NCBI RefSeq assembly: GCF_023145115.1
Contig: NZ_JAGLEJ010000013.1
Coordinates: 20,546 to 84,545 of the forward strand
DNA length: 64,000 nt
Direction of reading: 5' to 3'
Source of the DNA: Algiphilus sp.
Lineage (GTDB): Bacteria > Pseudomonadota > Gammaproteobacteria > Nevskiales > Nevskiaceae
Part shown: positions 57,989 through 64,000 of the stretch, in pieces
How the letters are laid out: every line of letters begins with the position of its first letter
Numbering within the stretch: the stretch's first letter is position 1
Translations under genes and position numbers: made by a program
Notes under the pieces: model-generated
Database searches by the model: none
What the model was told of the DNA's origin: nothing
The model's input: the letters and a program-made list of their open reading frames with translations, nothing else

Positions 57989-59431
57989 ATGCCCAGTGTT
58001 CTTGCGCGCGCGACGAGCATCGCCGCCATCGTCCTGCTCGCCGCCTGCGGAGGCGGCGGGCAGGGGGCCGATTCCACCATGCCGCCCGACGGCGAGGACG
58101 GCCGCAGCGAGGGTGATGGCCCGGGCGGCGGCGAAAACCTCGCCGGCCGCTGCCAGGACAACTTCGGGCCGGACCGCATCGACGCCGGCCAGGACTGCGC
58201 GCCGGCCTATCACGAGTACTGCGAAGGCACCTTCGGCAATGGCGGCTTCTCCTATGACGAAGTCCCGGCCTGCGATGGCGTGGTGGTGGAGACGGTCGCC
58301 ATCGAGGACGCCGACACCTACGCCGGCTTCCTGAAATACGTCGTGCTGCGCCCGGCCGACACCGACCCGCGCGCCGTCGTCACCAGCCTGCATTTCCGCG
58401 AGCTGCTGCGCGATCCCAACAAGGCCGCGCACACCTACGGCACGCAGATGCGCCTGCACGAGCTGGTCAAGGGCCGCAATGCGATGGTGATTCTGCCCGG
58501 CGCGCCGGGGGGCAACTGGCAGCAGTTCTCGCCCACCGGCCTGCTCGACAGCATCGAGGAAAGCGGCCTCGGCGATCTGCCGTTGCTCGACCTGCTGGGG
58601 GGCGTCGACTCCCCGCTGTTCGGGCTGCTGGAGGGCATCGGTCTGCCCGTCGGCCTGCTGGACGCCCTCTTCGGGAATGCCGGCACATTGGGCGACGTGG
58701 CCGACGCACTGGACAACCTCGCGCCGCTGGTCGGCTCCATCGACGACTATCTGCAGTACGCCCGCACCGCCCGCGACCACGCCCTCGCGCGCTTCGGCGG
58801 CGCCGAGCTGCCGCAGTTCGCCAGCGGCCTGTCCAACGGCGCCACCTACGCCATGCGCCTGGCCTGCCAGTACCCCGACGAAGTCGACGCCTTCATGACC
58901 GTCGGCGGCGCCGTCAGCGCGCTGGAAGCCGAGGCATGCAAGGACAACCCGCCGGTGGGCAGCGTGCAGGTGCACGGCATCAACGACCCGCTCTCGCCCT
59001 ACATCGGCATCATCACCTATCCCATCCGCGGCGGCGTCCCACCCATCAACGAGGACTACGCCGACGGCGAGGTCGACGGCATCCCCGAAGGCGTGACCAC
59101 GGCGGTGCTCAGGGAGCAGCCCGGCCTGTTCCTCGACGTGTTCGGCCCCAACAACGGCTGCAGCGACGAAGTCGAGGCCTCGGTCATCCCCGCGGGCGCC
59201 GCGGGCAGGGGCGAGATCGCCGGCGATGTCGTCATCGAGCGCTTCGCCGACTGCACCGCCCCCGAAGGCCACAAGAGCTACATGGTCACCGTCACCCGCG
59301 GCGGCCACAACTGGCCCGGCTACGACGCGCCCTCCGGCCGCAACGTCAACGCGCTGGGCCTCGTCAGCTACGACTTCGACGCCACCCTCTACGGCTTCGA
59401 CCTCATGTGGCGTGCCGCCGGTCTGGAGTAG
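57989..59431 (+). CDS. Secreted LpqC/PHB-depolymerase-like esterase lipoprotein, paralog 2
   Basis: This 480-residue protein is the close paralog of the protein at 55479-56972. The signal peptide ends in VLLAACGG; the linker is shorter. It shares the motifs VILPGAPGGNWQQ, the nucleophile S282 in SGLSNGATYAMRLACQYPDEVDAF, VQVHGINDPLSPYIGIITYPIRGG, and GGHNWPGYDAPSG, and the C-terminal FDLMWRAAGLE. The lid-like insertion is also kept. Tandem duplication followed by insertion of the mntA-hepT pair between the two is the simplest history. Confidence 0.8.
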   Translation: MPSVLARATSIAAIVLLAACGGGGQGADSTMPPDGEDGRSEGDGPGGGENLAGRCQDNFGPDRIDAGQDCAPAYHEYCEGTFGNGGFSYDEVPACDGVVVETVAIEDADTYAGFLKYVVLRPADTDPRAVVTSLHFRELLRDPNKAAHTYGTQMRLHELVKGRNAMVILPGAPGGNWQQFSPTGLLDSIEESGLGDLPLLDLLGGVDSPLFGLLEGIGLPVGLLDALFGNAGTLGDVADALDNLAPLVGSIDDYLQYARTARDHALARFGGAELPQFASGLSNGATYAMRLACQYPDEVDAFMTVGGAVSALEAEACKDNPPVGSVQVHGINDPLSPYIGIITYPIRGGVPPINEDYADGEVDGIPEGVTTAVLREQPGLFLDVFGPNNGCSDEVEASVIPAGAAGRGEIAGDVVIERFADCTAPEGHKSYMVTVTRGGHNWPGYDAPSGRNVNALGLVSYDFDATLYGFDLMWRAAGLE

Positions 59432-59481
59432 CACCGCGCTGGTGGTGCCATCACTCATCAACGTCCGACGACGTTCTGACC

Positions 59482-59667
59482 ATGCGTGCCCTCATCGATC
59501 TGCCGGACAAGGAACGTGCCGCGCTGGAGGTGGTGCGTCGTGCCGTTGCGCTGTATATCGCCGAGCATCGGTCGAACCAGGGTTCGCCCTTCGGCATCCG
59601 GCGTGATCGGGCGGACGATGCGTTGGCCGCGGAGGACCGGCTGCGGGATGAGTGGCGCGGCCGGTGA
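59482..59667 (+). CDS. Short VapB-like antitoxin (ribbon-helix-helix type)
   Basis: This 61-residue protein starts ALIDLPDKERAALEVV, resembling the ribbon strand of RHH antitoxins, followed by RRAVALYIAEHRSN and a basic-acidic tail. The motif between the strand and the second helix looks shortened. The stop overlaps the GTG that opens the truncated PIN frame (GTGA), as in vapBC pairs. It may still repress its promoter although its partner is broken. Confidence 0.55.
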   Translation: MRALIDLPDKERAALEVVRRAVALYIAEHRSNQGSPFGIRRDRADDALAAEDRLRDEWRGR

Positions 59668-59890
59668 ACTGGCCGCTCGATACCAATATCCTCACCGACC
59701 GCCTGCAGCGAGTGGCGGATGCGCAGGCCGCGGGCAGGGCCCGGCGGCAGAATGCCGTGATCCGCAGGGCGCCTTCATCCAGGCTGCCCTCGCAGCCGAA
59801 AGCCGGTGGCTGCTGAGTGAGGATGCCGCATACCGTGTTCTGTCCACGTCTTCCTGGTTCTCATATCCCCCCGACTGGCCCGCTCGCGTC
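59664..59890 (+). pseudogene. VapC-type PIN toxin remnant
   Basis: The frame from GTG 59664 begins VNWPLDTNILTDRLQR, a typical PIN start with the first acidic residue, but it ends at TGA 59814 after only 50 residues with no further PIN motif. In another frame nearby lies QAALAAESRWLLSEDAAYRV, similar to the later part of a PIN domain. A deletion and frameshift have removed the middle. The spacer to the next gene holds nothing else. Confidence 0.6.
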
Positions 59891-59944
59891 GCGGATGCGC
59901 CATCCGGTAGGCTATTCGGCGTTAACGAGCGAACGGAGACATCA

Positions 59945-60172
59945 ATGGAGATCGGAGACCGCATAATGATCGAAGCCGGGAAGCGCGGCGGAAGACCGTG
60001 TGTGCGCGGCCTCCGGATTACCGTCGCCGATGTCCTGGGATGGCTCGCCGAAGGGCAAACCGTCGCGCAGATCCTGGAGGACTACCCAGAGCTGGAGGCG
60101 GCTGACATCCAGGCCTGCCTCAGTTTCGCGGCGGGGCGTGAGCGCCACGGCCGAACGCTTTCGAATCTGTGA
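59945..60172 (+). CDS. DUF433 family antitoxin
   Basis: This 75-residue protein has the DUF433 pattern GGRPCVRGLRITVADVLGWLAEGQTVAQILEDYPELEAADIQACLSFA, a small helix-turn-helix found in VapB-like antitoxins. It overlaps the next gene by four bases (GTGA). ATG 59966 is a possible shorter start. Confidence 0.85.
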   Translation: MEIGDRIMIEAGKRGGRPCVRGLRITVADVLGWLAEGQTVAQILEDYPELEAADIQACLSFAAGRERHGRTLSNL

Positions 60173-60501
60173 AGCTGCTGCTGGACGAGAATCTGTCGCG
60201 CAAGCTTGTTCCTTTTCTGCAGGATGACTATCCAGGGACAACGCAAGTCTGCCTTGTTGGGCTGGAGCGGGAAACGGACCGGGAGATTCGCGACTATGCC
60301 GCCGACAATGGTTACATCCTCGTTACCAAGGACGACGATTTCCGGGATCTCGCCGAAGTCCTGGGCACGCCACCGAAGCTGATACTCCTGCGCTGCGGAA
60401 ACAGGGATAAGGCTGCTGTGCTTCGCATACTGCGCGAGCAGCGCGAACACATCGAAACGCTGCTCGCGAGCGAAGAGATAGGCTGGGTGGAAGTTGCCTG
60501 A
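60169..60501 (+). CDS. DUF5615 PIN-like toxin
   Basis: This 110-residue protein has LLLDENLSRKLVPFL with the first acidic residues, GYILVTKDDDFRDLA with the central acidic cluster, and a C-terminal helix (RILREQREHIETLL). This is the DUF5615 PIN-like family, regularly paired with DUF433, and probably an RNase toxin. The start is GTG 60169, overlapping the antitoxin stop. All expected acidic residues look intact. Confidence 0.85.
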   Translation: MKLLLDENLSRKLVPFLQDDYPGTTQVCLVGLERETDREIRDYAADNGYILVTKDDDFRDLAEVLGTPPKLILLRCGNRDKAAVLRILREQREHIETLLASEEIGWVEVA

Positions 60502-60502
60502 C

Positions 60503-60655
60503 GCTCGGACGAAACTGACGTCTGTCCCCGCCCTCGCTGCCGAAAGCCAGTGGGTGGTGCGTGGTGATGCCGACCTGCTCGAGGCGCCTTCCATTCCGGG
60601 CCTGACGATCATCGCGCCCGCCCAGGCGCTGCAGCACCCCGCATTTCCTGGTTGA
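60503..60655 (+). pseudogene. C-terminal remnant of a PIN toxin (COG1569-like)
   Basis: In the frame that ends at TGA 60653-60655 the codons read LAAESQWVVRGDADLLEA, then SIPGLTIIAPAQAL, which is the usual C-terminal pattern of COG1569 PIN toxins (a VSGDxDLL block followed by IxIlxPaxfL). There is no start codon and no N-terminal domain, so only the 3' end of a lost toxin gene is left. Confidence 0.55.
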
Positions 60656-60743
60656 GCCGCCGCTGGATTCCGGTCCTCGGCCCATGCCTGTAACCTCCCC
60701 CGGATACGATGCACCGGCACAGGTGCGCCATGGAGAGCTGGGG

Positions 60744-61778
60744 ATGCGTGCAGGAAAGGCGTTGGCAGTGATGATGCTGGGCGGGCTTCTGGTTGCCTGC
60801 TCGGGCGGTAGCGACGGCGGCGGTAGCGGCAGCGGAGGCGGGCTGGTTCCGCCGCCCGGTCCCGCACCCACCTTCGCCTGCATGGCATCGCTCACCGAGA
60901 ACCCCTGGCGGCAGCGTCAGCCGCTGAACATCGCTCACGCCGGCGGCAACCTGGAGTTTCCCGACAACACCCTGTTCGCGTACGAGAAGGCGCTGGAAGT
61001 GGGTGCCCACATGCTGGAGATGGACATCTGGCAGACCGCGGACGGCGAGCTCGTCGTCATCCACGACGAGACCGTCAACCGCACCACCAACGGCAGCGGC
61101 CCGGTCGCGGAGAAAACCCTCGCCGAGATCAAGATGCTGGACGCGGCGCATAACTGGGTCCCGGACCGCGGAACGCCGCAGGACGCCACCGACGAGGAAG
61201 CCGTCTACCGTGGCGTCGCCACCGGCGAGCAGGCGCCGCCGCCCGGCTTCACGCCCAACGATTTCACTATCCCCACCGTGCGCGAAGTGCTGGAACGCTT
61301 CCCGGACACGCTCATGAACATCGAGCTGAAGCAGGATCGCGAGAACACCGGCGAGTTCGAGGCCAATCTCGCCGCCCTGCTGGCCGAATACGGCCGCGGT
61401 GAAGACGTCGTCGTCGCCTCCTTCGCGGACGACATCATGTTCCGCTACAAGCGCGCCAGCCAGTGCTCCGCCACCTCCCTGCCGCTGGGCCAGGTCGCGC
61501 TCTTCGTCCTCGGCGGCCTCGGCCCGTTGCCCGGCATCACTCTGAGCAATCACCAGGCCTTCCAGGTGCCCATCGAATACGAGGGCATCCCCATCGTCAC
61601 CGAGAACTTCATCGCGGACGCCCACAACCGCGACATCGCCGTGCAGGTCTGGACCATCGACGACTGCCCGACCATGCAGGAACTTCTGGACATGGGCGTG
61701 GACGGCATCATGACCAACCGCCCGACGACGCTGAACCACCTCCTGCGCGAAGGCGGCTGCCCCGAATCCGCCGAATAG
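60744..61778 (+). CDS. Glycerophosphodiester phosphodiesterase lipoprotein
   Basis: This 344-residue GDPD family enzyme splits glycerophosphodiesters into an alcohol and glycerol-3-phosphate. A lipobox (LLVACSGG) and a Gly/Ser linker precede the TIM barrel. NIAHAGGNLEFPDNT gives the first catalytic His and the Glu, HMLEMDIWQTADGELVVIHDETVNRTT the metal ligands and second His, and VWTIDDCPTMQELLDMGVDGIMTNRP the C-terminal signature. ATG 60744 was chosen for its signal peptide. A decayed copy of its 3' end lies at 62767-62918. Confidence 0.9.
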   Translation: MRAGKALAVMMLGGLLVACSGGSDGGGSGSGGGLVPPPGPAPTFACMASLTENPWRQRQPLNIAHAGGNLEFPDNTLFAYEKALEVGAHMLEMDIWQTADGELVVIHDETVNRTTNGSGPVAEKTLAEIKMLDAAHNWVPDRGTPQDATDEEAVYRGVATGEQAPPPGFTPNDFTIPTVREVLERFPDTLMNIELKQDRENTGEFEANLAALLAEYGRGEDVVVASFADDIMFRYKRASQCSATSLPLGQVALFVLGGLGPLPGITLSNHQAFQVPIEYEGIPIVTENFIADAHNRDIAVQVWTIDDCPTMQELLDMGVDGIMTNRPTTLNHLLREGGCPESAE

Positions 61779-61841
61779 GCGTCACGGAAGGGGCAGTGCA
61801 CTGGATTCGACGCAGCATCCGACGGTCAATCGACGCCGAGC

Positions 61842-61862
61842 GGAATTGGGTATACTGTCCCC
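61842..61862. repeat. Family A single right arm
   Basis: The 21 bases begin GGAATTGGGTATACTGTCCC, the right arm of family A with two changed core bases. The left arm is missing. The rest of the 269-base spacer shows nothing else. Confidence 0.65.
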
Positions 61863-62047
61863 TATAGTGATCCCCCTGTATCGGCTCGACGGGGGAACCC
61901 GTGCCCCGGATTCCCGTCGCGCGGCTTGATTCCCGCCGTCGTCCGTTTCCCCATTTCCGCAGGCCGGGTTTCAGACCGACAACGTCGCTTTGCACCGCAT
62001 GGCGGGGTGCATGCCATAACGGCACACCACCACTATGGTGCTGCAAC

Positions 62048-62347
62048 ATGCCGTCAATGACGCATCGTTCAACCTATGCCCTGGATCGGGACACCGTCGA
62101 AGCGATCCGCAGACTGTCGGTGCGTTGGAAAGTGTCCAAGGCCGAAGTCGTGCGCCGGGCCATTCGCGGTCTGGCCGAGCAAGCCGACAACGCAGGCGAT
62201 GACCTGACCCCGGCCGATGTGGTTGCCCGCTACCGCGGTGGTGCGGTCTCGCGCTCGATGCAGGACGTGCAGCGCGAGGCGGCCAGACAGCGAAGCGAGA
62301 GGGCTGCGGAAGAGCAGGCACGCGCACGGCGTCTTCCATCCGGGTAG
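62048..62347 (+). CDS. Ribbon-helix-helix antitoxin (VapB-type)
   Basis: This 99-residue protein has the RHH fold STYALDRDTVEAIRRLSVRWKVSKAEVVRRAIRGLAEQA, with the strand followed by two helices, and a C-terminal toxin-binding tail (RSMQDVQREAARQRSE). It is seven bases before a PIN toxin gene, so the two form a vapBC operon. ATG 62057 is an alternative start. Confidence 0.82.
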   Translation: MPSMTHRSTYALDRDTVEAIRRLSVRWKVSKAEVVRRAIRGLAEQADNAGDDLTPADVVARYRGGAVSRSMQDVQREAARQRSERAAEEQARARRLPSG

Positions 62348-62353
62348 GTACGA

Positions 62354-62728
62354 GTGCTTCACCTCGACACCAATGCCCCGATCGCGCTACCGGTATGGGC
62401 CCGCGAAGGCCACCCACTCATCGACCGGGTGCTGAGCGGTGAAGAAGCCGCAGTCAGTGCCGTCGCCTGGTATGAATTCCTCTGTGGTCCGGTGACACAG
62501 AAGGAGATCGAGCTGGCGATCGCATTCGTTGAGAACCGGGTGGTTCCGGTCGATGCCGACCATGCAGCCACGGCGGCAGAGTTGTTCAACGCGGCGGGTC
62601 GTCGGTGTATCCTGCGTACCGACACCTTGATCGCCGCAGTGGCGCTGCACGCGGACGCCGACCTGGTGACGCTCAACCGAAAGGATTTCGAAGCGATCAA
62701 CGCGCCGGGGCTCCGGCTGCTGTCCTGA
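62354..62728 (+). CDS. VapC-type PIN toxin
   Basis: This 124-residue PIN-domain RNase has the first aspartate in LHLDTNAPIAL (D5), a glutamate in WYEFLCG, another aspartate in RTDTLIAAVAL and a last one in VTLNRKDFEAI, so the four acidic active-site residues are present. The start is GTG 62354. It is the only complete vapBC pair in the window. Confidence 0.88.
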   Translation: MLHLDTNAPIALPVWAREGHPLIDRVLSGEEAAVSAVAWYEFLCGPVTQKEIELAIAFVENRVVPVDADHAATAAELFNAAGRRCILRTDTLIAAVALHADADLVTLNRKDFEAINAPGLRLLS

Positions 62729-62766
62729 ACCTGCCGAAGGCCATCCGGACTGTCCGCGGCTTGCAC

Positions 62767-62918
62767 GAAGGCATCCCCGGCGTCACCGGCCGGTCGCGGA
62801 CGCCCGGAACCGCGGCATCGCCGTACCGATCTGAAGCATCGACGACTGCCGGACCATCGAGGAGGGCCCGGGCATGGGCCGGGACGAGATCATGACCAAC
62901 CACCCGACGACGACAAGC
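62767..62918 (+). pseudogene. Decayed copy of the 3' end of the glycerophosphodiesterase gene
   Basis: The bases from GAAGGCATCCCCGGCGTCAC to ATCATGACCAACCACCCGAC match the GDPD gene at about 61581-61737 (GAGGGCATCCCCATCGTCAC ... ATCATGACCAACCGCCCGAC), with several substitutions and small deletions that break the frame. The two copies lie either side of the vapBC pair. Confidence 0.8.
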
Positions 62919-62935
62919 CGCAAGCAGGTGCGCGC

Positions 62936-63304
62936 ATGCGACGCGCAGCGCTGACGCTGGCGCTGCTCGGCGCGCTGGCCGCCGTCATCTGGTGGCTGCT
63001 GCCGCAGCCCTATCCGTCCGACCTCTCGCGCATCGGCGAGGGGCGGCCGGCGCTGGTGCTGATCTTCGATCCCGAGCTCGTGATCAGCGGCGAGCAGTCC
63101 GCCGAACTGGACGCCGTGCGCGACAGCCTGGAGCCGGTCATGGAAGTGCTCGTGGCCCACACCGGCCGCACCGACGCCGCGCGCTTCATCGCCCGGCACG
63201 ACGCCCACCCCGGCATGCTGCTGCGCTTCGACGCCGGTGGCGAGCTGATCGAGCGCTTGAAGCCGGTCGTGTCGGCAGCGCGGCTCCGCCAGCTGGCGGA
63301 TTGA
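62936..63304 (+). CDS. Small membrane-anchored protein of unknown function
   Basis: I do not recognise this 122-residue protein. An N-terminal helix (AALTLALLGALAAVIWWLL) anchors it or serves as a signal. The rest is a small alpha/beta domain (GRPALVLIFDPELVISGEQSAELDAV, EPVMEVLVAHTGRTDAARFI, GMLLRFDAGGELIERLKPV) that recalls the thioredoxin-like fold but has no cysteine. It follows the decayed GDPD end closely. Moderate confidence that it is expressed. Confidence 0.6.
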   Translation: MRRAALTLALLGALAAVIWWLLPQPYPSDLSRIGEGRPALVLIFDPELVISGEQSAELDAVRDSLEPVMEVLVAHTGRTDAARFIARHDAHPGMLLRFDAGGELIERLKPVVSAARLRQLAD

Positions 63305-63374
63305 ACGCACGCAGCACCACAGAAGCGATGTCCCGCAGAAGGGGCCGCTCCACGGGAGGAGACGGACCACGGGA

Positions 63375-63446
63375 GGGACAGTATATTTAATTCCGCATGG
63401 TCACTGATGGGTGCCTGCGGCTGCGGGGAATTAAATATACTGTCCC
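63375..63446. repeat. Family A palindromic repeat, complete copy 4
   Basis: GGGACAGTATATTTAATTCC (63375-63394) and its exact reverse complement at 63427-63446 enclose 32 bases. The gene-free 343 bases from 63305 to 63647 also hold the palindrome at 63480-63502 and the operator at 63611-63635. Confidence 0.85.
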
Positions 63447-63479
63447 CTTCTGCGCAAGCAGACCCTGCACCCATCAGTT

Positions 63480-63502
63480 CCCTTCTCCCTGTGGGAGAAG
63501 GG
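63480..63502. repeat. CCCTTCTCCC palindrome
   Basis: CCCTTCTCCC (63480-63489), TGT, GGGAGAAGGG (63493-63502) is a perfect 10-bp stem followed by TCAGGGATGAGGGCA. This matches the widespread REP-type hairpins of Xanthomonadales-like genomes and differs from families A and B. Confidence 0.7.
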
Positions 63503-63610
63503 TCAGGGATGAGGGCAGCCGCGTGCAGCGCGGCTTTCCCACCGTGACCGCGCCCACGTATGATCTGTTCCCTTCCTGCGGTCAGCGCTTGCCCCTTTCC
63601 CACAGCCACC

Positions 63611-63635
63611 GTATGGTGTGTATTACACGCCATAC
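63611..63635. promoter_or_regulatory. Operator palindrome of the relBE-like module
   Basis: The 25 bases from GTATGGTGTGTA (63611-63622), central T, to TACACGCCATAC (63624-63635) pair in 11 of 12 positions. It ends 12 bases before the antitoxin ATG and overlaps the likely -10, as expected for an RHH antitoxin operator. Confidence 0.7.
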
Positions 63636-63647
63636 ACGTGACACGTC

Positions 63648-63875
63648 ATGACGATATCGGTCCGCCTCCCTCCGGAAACGGAAGCCCGCCTGGACGCGCT
63701 GGCGAAGCAAACCGGGCGTACGAAGACCTTCTACCTCCAGGAGATGATCAAGCGCAGTCTGGACGATATGGAGGACTACTATCTGGCCGCCGAAACCGTT
63801 ACCCGCATCCGCAAGGGCGAGGAATCGACCTCCACCAGTGCCGAAGTAAGGAAACGGCTTGGCCTGGAGGATTGA
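63648..63875 (+). CDS. RelB-like ribbon-helix-helix antitoxin
   Basis: This 75-residue protein has TISVRLPPETEARLDALAKQTGRTKTFYLQEMIKRSLDDME, a clear RHH DNA-binding motif, then a helical tail (YYLAAETVTRIRKGE) that would wrap the toxin. It resembles DinJ/RelB or StbD-type antitoxins. A palindromic operator lies just upstream and a RelE-like frame overlaps its 3' end by 17 bases. Confidence 0.88.
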   Translation: MTISVRLPPETEARLDALAKQTGRTKTFYLQEMIKRSLDDMEDYYLAAETVTRIRKGEESTSTSAEVRKRLGLED

Positions 63876-64000
63876 GTACGCCGCATCGGCCGAAAAGCAG
63901 CTAAGCAAGCTGGACAAACCGATCGCCTGCAACATCATGGATTATCTGGACCAACAGATTGCGCCGTTGGAGGATGGCTGGTCTCAAGAATCAAGTGCAA
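63859..64000 (+). CDS. RelE-like toxin, 5' part only
   Basis: The frame from TTG 63859 begins LAWRIEYAASAEKQLSKLDKP, then IMDYLDQQIAP, very like the RelE/ParE start, and runs off the right edge. The start codon is uncertain; TTG is chosen since it gives the family N-terminus and overlaps the antitoxin gene as is usual. Active-site residues lie beyond the window. Confidence 0.7.
   Translation, partial: MAWRIEYAASAEKQLSKLDKPIACNIMDYLDQQIAPLEDGWSQESSA

Overview
The window is about 64 kb of one high-GC (roughly two-thirds G+C) gammaproteobacterial chromosome. The core gene order ndk-rlmN-pilW-rodZ-ispG-hisS-yfgM-bamB-der followed by xseA and guaB/guaA is characteristic of Gammaproteobacteria. 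A cbb3 oxidase, glucosylglycerol synthesis, Baeyer-Villiger monooxygenases and acyl-CoA enzymes suggest an aerobic to micro-aerobic, salt-tolerant, hydrocarbon- or lipid-degrading organism, perhaps in the Nevskiales/Algiphilus neighbourhood. That placement is inference from gene content only. No rRNA, tRNA, CRISPR array or intact transposase was found.

Layout. 1-7.1 kb: catabolic island with a partial ferritin-like protein, a stand-alone fragment of a Baeyer-Villiger monooxygenase (BVMO), a full BVMO, then divergently an AraC-type regulator and a second BVMO-cupin pair, then a short-chain dehydrogenase. 7.1-9.6 kb: a minus-strand operon of an unknown 325-aa protein, a small MglA-like GTPase and two roadblock/LC7 proteins. 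9.8-19.3 kb: a full cbb3 oxidase locus (ccoNOQP, a small membrane gene, ccoG, a one-helix gene where fixH is expected, ccoI, ccoS, a DsbD_2/SafE-like gene) and an oxygen-independent coproporphyrinogen oxidase, with FNR/Anr-type boxes before ccoN and the hemN-like gene. 19.3-30 kb: tgt, glutathione peroxidase, a sodium:solute symporter, a phosphatase-synthase fusion for glucosylglycerol, an MFS transporter, a porin and an acyl-CoA dehydrogenase. 30-41 kb: yajC-secD-secF, suhB, trmJ, cysE, and a non-standard Fe-S assembly cluster of two cysteine desulfurases, a divergent IscU-like protein and IscA. 41-55 kb: housekeeping genes pilW to guaA. 55-64 kb: accessory region with two paralogous secreted hydrolase lipoproteins, a glycerophosphodiesterase lipoprotein with a decayed copy of its own 3' end, and six toxin-antitoxin loci, of which three are decayed.

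Two dispersed repeat families occupy the intergenic spaces. Family A is an AT-rich-core palindrome (arm GGGGACAGTATACTTAATTTC and variants) at five places, with a graveyard of copies at 48.5-49.0 kb. Family B is a ~100-bp element with CCACAGATT-like ends and a CTGGTGGCGCTGAC stem, at four places; two copies form a ~100-bp, ~93% identical inverted pair around cysE.

How the genes work together. The cco operon builds, matures and supplies copper to a high-affinity oxidase, and the hemN-like enzyme provides heme when oxygen is low. The cysE and desulfurase genes link cysteine supply to Fe-S assembly, which feeds IspG, RlmN and HemN. PilW, RodZ, BamB, SecDF and YajC serve the envelope. The GTPase/roadblock operon and the divergent IscU cluster are the best candidates for undescribed biology; the TA-rich 3' end records repeated gain and decay of mobile modules.
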